From the NCBI GenBank assembly GCA_963770275.1, contig CAVYPD010000002.1:62001-126000 (forward strand): DNA of 64,000 bases, in the 5' to 3' direction. Below, in pieces: positions 8,298-16,736 of the stretch. The translations under genes and the position numbers were made by a program. The number at the start of each line of letters is the position of its first letter. Within the stretch, counting starts at the first letter, position 1. A model generated the notes under the pieces. That model did not search any database. It had not been told where the DNA came from and saw only the letters and a list, made by a program, of their open reading frames with translations. Origin of the DNA: Roseiarcus sp963770275. GTDB lineage: Bacteria > Pseudomonadota > Alphaproteobacteria > Rhizobiales > Beijerinckiaceae.

Positions 8298-9116
8298 TCA
8301 CCCGACGGAGCTGATCGTCCAGAAATCCGAACAGTTCGGGCTCGTGATGAATTCGAACGGCATCATGAAGTAGCCGGCCTTGCCCCAGCCCGGTCCCCAT
8401 GAATTGCGCACGATCATCATCCGGCTCGCGGTGTCGTAGCCGACCGCCATGACGGCGTGACCGCCCAGCTTCTTTTCGTTCGGCTTCGGCATCGGCATGA
8501 CGCCGGTTTGGGCGACCGTTTGCGATTCGAAGCTCTCATAGACCGTGAAACCGAACACATATCCGAAGCCCGAGGCAAGGCAGCCCTGCTGCTGCGCCAG
8601 CGTCGGCACGAGCCGTTTGTAATGGATCGCGCGGTCAAGCTTAGCGTCCGAATAAGCCTTGGCCGCCGGCTTCTTCGTGAACTTGGAAATGTCGTAGGGC
8701 CAGTCTTTCTCGGGCGGCGCCCCGATCTTGGCGACCGACTTGATCCCGTCGCGGATCTGCGCGCCCGCGTCCTCGGCCACCGTGCCCTCCATCACGCGCT
8801 CATTGTAGTAAATGAACAGGCGTGACGGAACAAAATCGGACAGACTTTGTTTCTTGCGGTCGAATTCGAGCAAGCCCGCGATCGCATTCGCCGTGCAGCT
8901 GCCAAGTTGGCCCTGATCATAGACCGGCGGGCAGTGCGGGCGCAGGTCGACCGATGCCGGGAGGCCGTGGGCTGACGGCGCCGGCGCTGAATAGACTTGA
9001 TCGCGATGATCGGGCAGGTCAGGCGTCCACCCGAACCGAGCCTGGGTCCGATGCGTCACCAAGCTAAGCGGATCGACCACGCGATGTGGTGCCGGAAGAT
9101 CAGAATGCTTTGTCAT
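8298..9116 (-). CDS. Papain-like cysteine protease (peptidase family C1)
   Basis: The 272-residue protein has the full C1 catalytic set. The oxyanion Gln68 and nucleophile Cys74 are in YDQGQLGSCTANA, the general base His219 in LGGHAVMAVGY, and Asn237 in VRNSWGPGWG. The N-terminal 50 residues (with FGWTPDLPDHRD and LPASVDLRPHCPPVYDQG) take the place of a propeptide, as in many bacterial C1 enzymes. No signal peptide or membrane segment is visible, whereas the downstream inhibitor does carry one. The start ATG at 9116 has GAAGGG upstream. It is the first gene of a two-gene unit with the chagasin-like inhibitor. The substrate is unknown. Confidence 0.9.
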   Translation of the reverse strand: MTKHSDLPAPHRVVDPLSLVTHRTQARFGWTPDLPDHRDQVYSAPAPSAHGLPASVDLRPHCPPVYDQGQLGSCTANAIAGLLEFDRKKQSLSDFVPSRLFIYYNERVMEGTVAEDAGAQIRDGIKSVAKIGAPPEKDWPYDISKFTKKPAAKAYSDAKLDRAIHYKRLVPTLAQQQGCLASGFGYVFGFTVYESFESQTVAQTGVMPMPKPNEKKLGGHAVMAVGYDTASRMMIVRNSWGPGWGKAGYFMMPFEFITSPNCSDFWTISSVG

Positions 9117-9411
9117 AATGGTATCCCTTCAAATCAATATTGTGAGCGTCCCAAGGTGGCGGCCCGAAATACCCTTCGTCATAAATTTTAGACTATCTCA
9201 AAAATAACCTAGACGAATAGATTTCGCGTCGTCAGTACCAAGCGGCCGTGCGCACAAAAAATGCGCAAGTCAGCCGTGCCCGTCAGATTGGCACACAATG
9301 GTCATCGGCGCAACAGAACAGCGTTGGGCCGCGCCGGGACGTCGCGCCATTGGCGGGAGGACAGAAGGCTCCTATTGTCTCGCCCTTTCCAAACGAACAG
9401 AGAACAAGCTT
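9117..9411. promoter_or_regulatory. Divergent promoter region between the C1 protease and creA
   Basis: The 295 bp contain no supported gene. The part next to the protease start (9120-9230) is clearly richer in A/T than its surroundings and is the likely protease promoter. The creA promoter should lie within the last 100 bp. No operator could be recognised. Confidence 0.4.
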
Positions 9412-9927
9412 ATGCTGGCGACATTGCGCACGGCCGTCCTTCTTGCCGCTTTCGTGGTTCTGTCGCCGGCGCATGCCGCTTCGCAGGATCCCGATCTCAT
9501 CTTCCGCAAGTCGACGACGTTCAAATTGTTGACGCCGAACGACAAGCTTGCCGTGTACGGCATCGATGACCCGCTCGTTGACGGGATCGCCTGCCATTAT
9601 ACCATTCCGGAAAAAGGAGGCATCTCCGGCGCTTTGGGCCTCGCCGAACAGACGTCCGACATTTCTCTCGCCTGTCGCCAGTACGGCCCGATCAAGTTCA
9701 AGGACAAGTTCTCGCAAGGCGACGTGGTGTTCAGCGAGAGCCGATCGCTCTTCTTCAAGAAAATGCAGATCGTCCGCGGGTGCGATACAAAACGGAATAT
9801 ATTGGTCTACATGACTTACAGCGACAAGCTCGTCGAAGGCTCGCCGAAGAATTCCACATCAAGCGTTCCGATCGGACCCTGGGGCGGGGCGAACGACATC
9901 CAGAAGTGCTCGGATTTTGTTCGCTGA
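9412..9927 (+). CDS. creA: CreA family periplasmic protein
   Basis: This 171-residue protein matches the CreA family: a signal peptide (LATLRTAVLLAAFVVLSPAHA), the stretch VDGIACHYTIPEKGGISGAL, GLAEQTSDISLACRQYGP, and a C-terminal segment with two further cysteines in RGCDTKRN and IQKCSDFVR. CreA proteins are small exported proteins of unknown biochemical function, named from the E. coli creABCD locus, though no creBCD genes are nearby. The four cysteines suggest disulfides in the periplasm. The start at 9412 is chosen because it opens directly into the signal peptide. The gene is convergent with the PanB-like gene, with a 16-bp gap. Confidence 0.88.
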   Translation: MLATLRTAVLLAAFVVLSPAHAASQDPDLIFRKSTTFKLLTPNDKLAVYGIDDPLVDGIACHYTIPEKGGISGALGLAEQTSDISLACRQYGPIKFKDKFSQGDVVFSESRSLFFKKMQIVRGCDTKRNILVYMTYSDKLVEGSPKNSTSSVPIGPWGGANDIQKCSDFVR

Positions 9928-9943
9928 TCCTGGAGGTCGTCGT

Positions 9944-10771
9944 TCAATCGTCGGCGGCCAATCTGGCGCGGAACGCCTCGACTTCAGCAAGCGGAGCGCC
10001 CGCGCATTCGGCGCTCGCAGGAAACGATTTTGCGTCCACCTCCGCGCGAAAGCGCGTGAGCGCCTGCACACGCTCGTCACGCACGGCCTGATGCTTGGCT
10101 GCCAGATTGCCCCAGCTGCGCGCATGGCGGGGCGGGCGGCTCGATTCGCCGCAGATGTCGGAGGTGAAGAGAAACACCACATCCGCGTCCGGGCCGGAGC
10201 CGAGCGATATGGTGACAAGCGACGTGCGACGATGGATCTCCGCCATGACGGGCGCGGCGATCAGTTCGCATTCGGCCGCGAAGGCGCCAGCATCTTCGAG
10301 ACGCTGGAACCGATCCCAGAGCTCAAGCGCCTCCGTCGCGCTCTTGCCCACGGCCCGCACGCCGCCGACCCAGGTGGACTTGCGCGGCACGAAGCCGAGA
10401 TGACCGACGACCGGGATCTGCTCGTGCGCGAGAGCTCGCACCGTTTCGCTGCCGCGGCTGGTCAGCACCGCATCGGCGCCCCCGGTGATCGCCGCGAAGG
10501 CGGTGCGCAGAATCTCGTCGGCGGTCACAGCCTCGGCGAAGCCGAGCGCCGCGGTGACGAAAACGCGCTGCGAGCCCTCGCGCACGCGCCCGACGTTGGC
10601 GGCGCGGCAGACGACCATTTCAACACCGGCCGCTTCGGCTGCCGCCGCCTCGTCCGCCGTCTCGGCCGTCACCTGAGCCGCTTGTCTGCTAGCGCTTCTC
10701 AGCGCGCGAAGACCTGCGACGGTTTGGGCGCGCTCGACATCGCGACCACCGAAATCGAAGATGCGCGGCAT
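9944..10771 (-). CDS. PanB-like ketopantoate hydroxymethyltransferase paralogue
   Basis: The 275-residue TIM-barrel protein resembles 3-methyl-2-oxobutanoate hydroxymethyltransferase. It has VVGHLGFVPRKSTWVGGVRA (PanB GHxGLTPQ region), LWDRFQRLEDAGAFAAECEL, and the motif ISLGSGPDADVVFLFTSDI (PanB GIGAGxxxDGQVLV region). The match is degenerate, so it is probably a paralogue acting as a class II aldolase-like or PEP-mutase-superfamily enzyme in sugar catabolism rather than in pantothenate synthesis. It is the last gene of the ribose-type operon and overlaps rbsD by the TGATG stop/start. It shares no panC neighbour. The exact reaction is unknown. Confidence 0.7.
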   Translation of the reverse strand: MPRIFDFGGRDVERAQTVAGLRALRSASRQAAQVTAETADEAAAAEAAGVEMVVCRAANVGRVREGSQRVFVTAALGFAEAVTADEILRTAFAAITGGADAVLTSRGSETVRALAHEQIPVVGHLGFVPRKSTWVGGVRAVGKSATEALELWDRFQRLEDAGAFAAECELIAAPVMAEIHRRTSLVTISLGSGPDADVVFLFTSDICGESSRPPRHARSWGNLAAKHQAVRDERVQALTRFRAEVDAKSFPASAECAGAPLAEVEAFRARLAADD

Positions 10772-11236
10772 CAGCCCTTCTTGAGCTTCTTGGCGTAGTA
10801 ATCCGGGGCCTTGACGCCGGGTTTTGAGAACCAGGCCGGCACGTCCACGCCCGAATAGAGCAAGATATTCCCCCAAGGATCGAACGCGCCGGTGCGCACG
10901 ATCACCTTGGCCTTCGCCGCCATCTCGCCGAGGATCGCCTCGTGCTTCACCGGCGCGAAGTTCAGCGTCGCCGAAGAGCCGCTTGATCGTCGCGAGCAGC
11001 GGCGCGTTGTACTCGGGCAAAGTGTCCGCATAGGAAAGGCGCTCCACGATCAGGGCCTCGGAAATCGGCGTCAGAACCGTGGCGAGATCCGGCACGTCGG
11101 GCGTGATGGCGAGATCGATGCGCCAGGCTGACGACGGAATCGGAAAACCCGCGTCGCAGACGATCATGAGATCGCCATGACCCATGGAGGCGATGGCGTG
11201 CGAAAGTTCGGCGTTGAGCAGTCTGTTGCGATTCAC
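10771..11236 (-). CDS. rbsD: RbsD/FucU-type sugar mutarotase, frameshifted
   Basis: RbsD-family proteins interconvert pyranose and furanose (or anomer) forms so that imported sugar reaches the kinase in the right form. The N-terminus shows NAELSHAIASMGHGDLMIVCDAGFPIP with the family His and Asp. The C-terminus shows VRTGAFDPWGNILLYSGVDV. The reading frame breaks at about 10980 (near CTGAACTTCGCG); the two halves join as a normal protein of about 155 residues if one base is corrected. The start overlaps the stop of rbsK by 4 bp (ATGA) and the stop overlaps the PanB-like start, so the three are translationally coupled. Confidence 0.82.
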
Positions 11237-12180
11237 GTTGGCTTTCTCCAGATGGAGTTCTGAGCTTCGGCATAGAGTGCGTCGGCGCGGGCGCGGTCGG
11301 GAAGGCTTGGGACAACGCCGAGCTTCGTGCAGGCGATGGCGCCGCAGACCACGCCGTATTTCACGGCGTCCACGACGCTCCGCCCTTCGGCCAGCGCAAC
11401 AGCGAATCCCGAATTGAACGCATCGCCCGCGCCGGTCGTGTCGACGACATCGACGGGCACAGCCGGCACCATCACGTCGAGGTCGTCGGCGAGGATCAGC
11501 GCGCCCGTGCGCCCGAGCGTGACGACGACGGTGCGAACCCCGCGCTTGCGCAGCTCCGCCGCGAGCTCGCGCGACGAGCTCGGATCGTGGGCCGGGAGGC
11601 CTAAGAGAATGCGCAGCTCGCTCTCGTTCGGCGTCAGGTAGTCGACGTTGGCGAAGATCTCCGGGGGCAGCGCCCGAGCCGGAGCGGGATTGAGAATCGT
11701 TCGCGCGCCATGCTTGCGGCCAAGCTCCATCGCGCGCGACGCCGCTGCGACCGGAACTTCCAGCACCGCCATGACGACCGAGCTCTCGGCGATTCTGCTC
11801 TCGGCCGCGTCCACGGCGGCGGCGTCCATAAGCTCGTTCGCGCCCATGTCGAGAATGATGAAATTCTCGCCCTTCTCGTTGAGGATGATGAAGCCGACGC
11901 CGGTCGCGCGCTCGTGGCGCACAGTGAGATGGGTCGTGTCGACCGCCTCAGCGGCGTAGAGGTCGGTCGCGATGCCCGCAAGCTTGTCGGTCCCGATCAT
12001 CGCCACGAGCGCCGAATGCGCGCCAAGCCTCGCCGTCCCGACCGCCTGGTTTGATCCCTTGCCGCCCGGCCCCATGTCGAAGTCGGAGCCGAGCATCGTC
12101 TCGCCGAAAATCGGCAATTTCGGCGCGCGCATCGTCAGGCCGACGGCGAAGCTTCCGACGATGGTGATTTCAGGCCCCAT
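11233..12180 (-). CDS. rbsK: Ribokinase-family (PfkB) sugar kinase
   Basis: A 315-residue PfkB kinase that phosphorylates a sugar with ATP in the cytoplasm. The substrate-binding signature DMGPGGKGSNQAVGTARLG lies near residues 36-54. The C-terminal signature with the catalytic base is DVVDTTGAGDAFNSGFAVAL. Overall similarity, including the ILNPAPA segment and TPNESE motif, points to the ribokinase subfamily. The gene lies 14 bp downstream of the ABC ATPase and overlaps rbsD. The true sugar may differ from ribose because the operon also holds PhyH- and PanB-like proteins. Confidence 0.88.
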   Translation of the reverse strand: MGPEITIVGSFAVGLTMRAPKLPIFGETMLGSDFDMGPGGKGSNQAVGTARLGAHSALVAMIGTDKLAGIATDLYAAEAVDTTHLTVRHERATGVGFIILNEKGENFIILDMGANELMDAAAVDAAESRIAESSVVMAVLEVPVAAASRAMELGRKHGARTILNPAPARALPPEIFANVDYLTPNESELRILLGLPAHDPSSSRELAAELRKRGVRTVVVTLGRTGALILADDLDVMVPAVPVDVVDTTGAGDAFNSGFAVALAEGRSVVDAVKYGVVCGAIACTKLGVVPSLPDRARADALYAEAQNSIWRKPT

Positions 12181-12194
12181 GCCAACCCCGAGAG

Positions 12195-13700
12195 CTATGA
12201 CGCCATTGCGCGGCCGAGGATCTCAGCCTCGGTCATGGCTTCCCCGCGCAGCTCGCCCGAAATCCGGCCGCGTCGCAAGACAAGAACGCGCTCGGCGTTC
12301 ATGAGGAGCTCCGGGACCTCCGAGGAGATCAAGACGATCGCGACCCCTTCGCTCGCGATCCCGCGAAGTATCCCGTAGATCTCGGCCTTGGCGCCGACAT
12401 CGATGCCGCGCGTCGGCTCGTGCAGGATGAGCACGCGCGGATGCGTGACGAGGCTGCGGCCGAGAATGATCTTCTGCTGATTGCCGCCCGAAAGGGTGCC
12501 AAGCTTCTGCCCAAGGCGCGCGATTCGCGCGTCGAGCCGCGCAACTTGCGCGCGCGCCTCCCGGCGGATGGCGGCGCGCTGGAGCACGCCGGCGACGGAG
12601 AAGCGCTTGAGCGACGCCGATACGACATTGTCGGCGACCGTCATGGCGAGAAGGCCGCCCGCCCCGCGCCGGTCGGCGGGCACGAAGGCCATGCCGCAGC
12701 GGATGGAGGCGAGCGCGTCGGCGGGCGTCTCCGCGCCGTTGATCGCAACCCGGCCCTCGCGCGGGCAAAGGCCAAACAGCGCCTCGCCAAGCGCGTCCTT
12801 GCCCGAGTCCGGCAGGCCGCCGACGCCAAGAATCTCGCCTGCGCGGACCTCGAAGCTGACGCCGTCAAGCCCCGGCGCCTTGAGGTCCGTCACCGACAGA
12901 ACCACAGGATTGCCTTCCGAACGCGCGGCCGGATTCATGCGCCAGGGCGGCACGTCTCCGAGGTCCCGCCCGACCATCGAATGGATCAAGCGCTGCTCGG
13001 ACAGGTCCTCGTTGTCCAGCGTCTCGATCGTGCGGCCGTCGCGCATGATCGTGACGCGATCGGCGAGGTCGAGCACCTCGCGCAGGTGGTGAGAAACATA
13101 GATGACCGTCACGCCTTCGGCGCGCAACTGGCGCACGACGTCGAACAGGCGCTCGCTCTCGCGACGCGACAAAGCGGAATTGGGCTCATCGAGAACAAGC
13201 ACGCGGGCGCGCTGGCGGACGGCGCGCGCGATTTCGACGAGCTGCATCTCGGCGACCGAGAGCCGGCTCACGCGCGTGTCCGGATCGAGCGAGTCCATGC
13301 CAAGACGTCCGAGCGCGGCGCGAGCCTCCGCGCGCATCATCGCGCGAGGCACGAGCGAGGCGACGGGCCGGCGCGCCATGTCCGACATGACGACATTCTC
13401 GGCAATCGTCATCGTCGGGCAGAGGGCGAGCTCCTGATAGACGACGACGATGCCCGCGGCGCGACTGTCGAGCGGCGAAGCAAAATGCGTCGCCTTGCCG
13501 TCGACAAGGATCTCGCCTTCGTTCGGCTGAAGATCGCCCGCGAGGATATGCATGAGCGTGGACTTGCCGGCGCCGTTCTCGCCAACGACGGCGTGAACTT
13601 CGCCGGCCCGAAAGCCCACGTGGATGTGATCGAGCGCAAGAACGCCAGGGAACCTTTTGGTCACCCCGGCGATCTCGACGATATGCGGACTGGACGTCAC
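12195..13700 (-). CDS. rbsA: Ribose-type sugar ABC transporter ATPase (two nucleotide-binding domains)
   Basis: The 501-residue protein has two ABC domains, as in RbsA. Domain 1 carries Walker A VVGENGAGKSTLMHILAG, the degenerate signature LSVAEMQLVEIARAV and Walker B VLVLDEPNSAL. Domain 2 has a degenerate P-loop (GGLPDSGKDALGEALFG), signature LSGGNQQKIILGRSL and the Walker B variant VLILHEPTRGIDVGA. The asymmetry, with the canonical P-loop only in the first domain, is normal for this subfamily. It powers sugar uptake with the permease and binding protein encoded immediately upstream. Confidence 0.92.
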   Translation of the reverse strand: MTSSPHIVEIAGVTKRFPGVLALDHIHVGFRAGEVHAVVGENGAGKSTLMHILAGDLQPNEGEILVDGKATHFASPLDSRAAGIVVVYQELALCPTMTIAENVVMSDMARRPVASLVPRAMMRAEARAALGRLGMDSLDPDTRVSRLSVAEMQLVEIARAVRQRARVLVLDEPNSALSRRESERLFDVVRQLRAEGVTVIYVSHHLREVLDLADRVTIMRDGRTIETLDNEDLSEQRLIHSMVGRDLGDVPPWRMNPAARSEGNPVVLSVTDLKAPGLDGVSFEVRAGEILGVGGLPDSGKDALGEALFGLCPREGRVAINGAETPADALASIRCGMAFVPADRRGAGGLLAMTVADNVVSASLKRFSVAGVLQRAAIRREARAQVARLDARIARLGQKLGTLSGGNQQKIILGRSLVTHPRVLILHEPTRGIDVGAKAEIYGILRGIASEGVAIVLISSEVPELLMNAERVLVLRRGRISGELRGEAMTEAEILGRAMAS

Positions 13701-13724
13701 TTGCGGCCGGTCTTGGCGGACGCC

Positions 13725-14697
13725 CTACTTCTTGGCGACCTTGTCGATATTGTCCTTCGTGTAGATGCCAACGCCCGTATCGACGCTCTCGATCGGCTTG
13801 CCGTTCAGGAACTGCACGAGAAGGTCCACGGCCTCAAAACCCTGTTTCTCGGGGGCCTGATCGATCGTCGCCTGGACGTCGCCGCTCTGGACGAGCTGCA
13901 CCGTCTGATCGAGGAGATCGAAACCGACGATCTTGATCACGCCCGTCTTCTTGTTGCGCTGGACCCACGTGCCTGCGGCCGGCGTCGAGCAGCATTCCAG
14001 CGAAAGGATCCCGGTCACGCTCGGGTCGGCAAGCATGGCGTTCTCGATCTCGGAATAAATCTTTTGCGGATCGCTGCCGGTGTTCAGCGTCTTCACCACC
14101 TCGATGCCGGGGAAGGTTTTCAAGCGCCTCGCGCACGCCCTTCTCACGGTCCAGCGACCACTGGGCGGCGGCGTCGATCGTCGTGATCATCACCTTGCCT
14201 TTGCCGTCGAGCACCTTGCCCATGAGCTTGCCGGCTTCGCGTCCGGACTGGACGAGGTCCTGGCCCGCGAAGGCGAGGCGTTTGCTGTTCGGATTGTCGG
14301 TGTTGTAGGTGACGACCGGAATGCCCGCCTTGAGAACGCGGTCGATCACCGGCCCCAGCGCGTCGCTCGAAACCGACGAGATCGCGAGGCCGTCCATCTT
14401 GCCCATGAGCGTCTCGATCTCGTTGATCTGCGCGTTGGCGTCGGAGCCGACCGGCCCGATGAATTGCGCGTTCACCTTGTCGTCGGCCGCGCCCTTCACG
14501 ACGCCCGCCTTGATCGCGGGCGCGAACTCGTTCGAGACGTCGTGATAGGACACATAGATGTCGAGCGGCTTGCCCGAGGCGACCTTCTCCTTGATCCGGT
14601 CGGCGAGCGGAAAGTCGCTGACTTTCACCGGCCCGTCCGCTTTCGCCGAAAGCGGCAGAAGCGCCGCCGCCACGACCATAAGAGCTGCAATCTTCAT
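13725..14697 (-). CDS. rbsB: Sugar ABC transporter periplasmic binding protein, frameshifted
   Basis: A periplasmic_binding_4 family protein: signal peptide MKIAALMVVAAALLPLSAKA, then the two-lobe pattern LDIYVSYHDVSNEFAPAIKA, LAISSVSSDALGPVIDRVLK, GIPVVTYNTDNPNSKRLAF and KVMITTIDAAAQWSLDREKG. A single-base shift near 14118 (CTTGAAAACCTTCCCC) moves the rest into another frame, where TFPGIEVVKTLNTGSDPQKI and VGFDLLDQTVQLVQSGDVQ continue to the stop at 13725. The start 14697 has GGGAGG upstream. The opening stretch with YVSYHDVSNEF differs from E. coli RbsB, so the ligand is not necessarily ribose. Confidence 0.85.
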
Positions 14698-14734
14698 ATT
14701 TTTTCCTCCCACTTCTTAGTTTGAAACCAACGCC

Positions 14735-15763
14735 TCACGCCGTCCGGCGCGTAGACCACTTGTCGATGCCGACCGCGATCACGATGACGAGGCCGATCAT
14801 GAATTCCTGAACGAAGGGCGAGACGCCCATGAGCACGAGCCCGTTGCGCATCACGCCGATGATGAGCACGCCGAGGATCGTGCCCAGGATCGTTCCCTCG
14901 CCGCCCGACAGCGACGCGCCGCCGACGATGGTCGCGGCGATGACGTCGAGCTCGAGACCGAGGCCAGTCCGGCCCGCCTGCCCGCTCGGCAGAAAGGCGA
15001 GGCTCAGAATGCCCGCGAACGCGGCGAGCGCGCCCATCAGGACGAAGGCCCAGATCTTCACCGCGTTGACATGAATGCCTGAAACGCGCGCCGCCTTGGC
15101 GCTGCCGCCGACAGCGAAAATGCGAAAGCCGAAGTTCGTCATCGACAGGATGAACCACGCGATCGCCGCAACGATGACGAAGAAGACGAGCTGCATCGGA
15201 ACGACGCCGAAGAGATAGCCCTGCCCCATGAACTCGAAGGCGTTGAGCACGCTCTCGGACGCGCCGTTGCGGACATTGACTGTGACAGGCGCGCCGTTGG
15301 TCAGGATCAGCGCCGCGCCGCGCACCATGCTCAGCATGCCAAGCGTCGCGATCAGCGAGGGCAGACGGCCATAGGTCGAAAGCAGGCCGTTGATGAGCCC
15401 GATGACGCAGCCCGCGACCACGCCAAGGCCGACCGCCGCGAACAGCGGCCAGCCGGCGCAGATCAGCATGCCGCTGGCGAGGCCGCAAAACGCGTAGGTC
15501 GAGCCGACCGAGAGATCGACCTCGCCCGCAATCAGGACGAAGGTCATGCCGACGGCCATGATCCCGAGCAGCGAAATCTGCCGCCCGACGTTGAGCAGGT
15601 TCAGCGAGGTGAGAAAGCCGCCGGTCGCGAAAGTGAGAAACAGGCATAAAGCGAGGAGGGCCAAAAAGACCCCCGCCTCGCGCGCCCACAAGAGCTGCGA
15701 CAGGCTGAACGACCCACGGGTTGGAGCGCGCGCGCCGCTCCGAACCACATCGACCATACGCAT
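14735..15763 (-). CDS. rbsC: Sugar ABC transporter permease (RbsC-like)
   Basis: A 342-residue inner-membrane permease of the BPD_transp_2 family. It has eight to ten hydrophobic segments, the GEVDLSVGSTYAFCGLASG motif and the ATPase-coupling stretch containing FAVGGSAKAARVSGIHV. GGASLSGGEGTILGTILGVL near the end is also family-typical. It begins with 30 polar residues before the first helix. Two starts compete: ATG 15763, with GGGAG only 3 nt upstream, and ATG 15757, with better spacing. It is followed 37 bp later by the binding-protein gene. Confidence 0.9.
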   Translation of the reverse strand: MRMVDVVRSGARAPTRGSFSLSQLLWAREAGVFLALLALCLFLTFATGGFLTSLNLLNVGRQISLLGIMAVGMTFVLIAGEVDLSVGSTYAFCGLASGMLICAGWPLFAAVGLGVVAGCVIGLINGLLSTYGRLPSLIATLGMLSMVRGAALILTNGAPVTVNVRNGASESVLNAFEFMGQGYLFGVVPMQLVFFVIVAAIAWFILSMTNFGFRIFAVGGSAKAARVSGIHVNAVKIWAFVLMGALAAFAGILSLAFLPSGQAGRTGLGLELDVIAATIVGGASLSGGEGTILGTILGVLIIGVMRNGLVLMGVSPFVQEFMIGLVIVIAVGIDKWSTRRTA

Positions 15764-15831
15764 TCACTCCCGATTTCAGACGCCTCGAGACGTCTCTATC
15801 TTGCGGCGACCGGCTGCCGGGACATCTTTGA

Positions 15832-16608
15832 TCAAGCCGGCTCCAGGCTCCGCTTCAGGAACGAGCCGGCGGGGACCTTCTGCAGCGGCTCGTAATTGCC
15901 ATATTCGCGCACGCGCTTGAAGGGCGCGTTCTCGACCGCATTGTAGGAGCAGATGTAGCCCCAGCGATAGGTGTCGGAACGGTTGGCGTCGGAGCGATGC
16001 AAGAGATTGCCATCGAAGACGAGCGCGTCGCCCGCTTCCATTTCCGCGTATTCATGCTTGAAGCGCTTCAGCGCCGCTTCAAGGTGCTCCTGCTCGACAT
16101 TCGTCTGGTCTTTTTCACGAATGTGATTGAGGCGACCGAGCTTGTGCGAGCCCTTCAGAAGCTGAAGGCAGCCGTTTTCCTTCGTCGACTTGTCGAGCGC
16201 GACGTAGATGCTCATCATTTCCGGCGCGAGGCAGCCATAATTGTACCAATAGCCGAAATCCTGGTGCCATTCCCAGGCGCCGCCCTCCTGGGGCTGCTTC
16301 ATCGTCATCTTGTGGCTGTAGAGGTAGATCGGCTTGCCGACCGCATCTTCCGCGAGATCGACGAGCCGCTCGTCGCGCGCGAGCAGACCGTATTGGTCGT
16401 CCTCGGCCTTGGTCCACATTTTGAGAAGCGTCGTCTTCCCGTCCTTGTCGCCCTTGGACATGACGGCGCCCTCGCGGTTCTCCCGCTCGAGCTGCGCCCG
16501 CGCCGTGTCGCGGAACCGTCCAACCTCCTCGCGGCTGAGAAGGCCTGAGCGAAGGATATAACCGTCGCGGAGGTAGGCTGCGGTCTCTTCCCTGGTCATG
16601 GCGATCAT
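15832..16608 (-). CDS. Phytanoyl-CoA dioxygenase (PhyH) family Fe(II)/2-oxoglutarate oxygenase
   Basis: The 258-residue protein has the HxD...H facial triad of PhyH-family oxygenases: WEWHQDFGYWYNYG supplies His and Asp, and FDGNLLHRSDANRSD the distal His. The downstream Arg in this segment is the probable 2-oxoglutarate ligand. These enzymes hydroxylate or oxidatively demethylate small substrates using O2 and 2-oxoglutarate. It is the first gene of the ribose-type ABC operon, divergent from an AraC regulator. It may therefore act on the imported compound, for example an alkylated sugar, polyol or ether. That role is inferred. The start 16608 has GGGAG 7 nt upstream. Confidence 0.85.
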   Translation of the reverse strand: MIAMTREETAAYLRDGYILRSGLLSREEVGRFRDTARAQLERENREGAVMSKGDKDGKTTLLKMWTKAEDDQYGLLARDERLVDLAEDAVGKPIYLYSHKMTMKQPQEGGAWEWHQDFGYWYNYGCLAPEMMSIYVALDKSTKENGCLQLLKGSHKLGRLNHIREKDQTNVEQEHLEAALKRFKHEYAEMEAGDALVFDGNLLHRSDANRSDTYRWGYICSYNAVENAPFKRVREYGNYEPLQKVPAGSFLKRSLEPA

Positions 16609-16736
16609 CGTGGTCTCCCTTCGCCGTTCTTGTCGTCTTCATTTCGAGCCCGGTCGGGCTTGCGTGAAGGGACGATAGGCGCGCGCCGGCGCTCGGCCAA
16701 TGGACAGACCGACCCTCGCTTTTGTATAAAACGCGC
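16609..16736. promoter_or_regulatory. Divergent promoter region (PhyH-ABC operon / AraC gene)
   Basis: The 128 bp separate two divergent starts and must hold both promoters and, by analogy with other AraC systems, the regulator's own sites. TTTTGTATAAAA just before the AraC start is a possible -10 element of the AraC promoter. No direct-repeat operator could be defined by eye. Confidence 0.45.

Noticed and set aside
12420..14186. A 588-codon plus-strand frame across the ribose ABC genes
   Set aside because: It runs antisense to rbsA and rbsB, which have full family motifs; its translation is Arg/His/Ala-rich without any domain.
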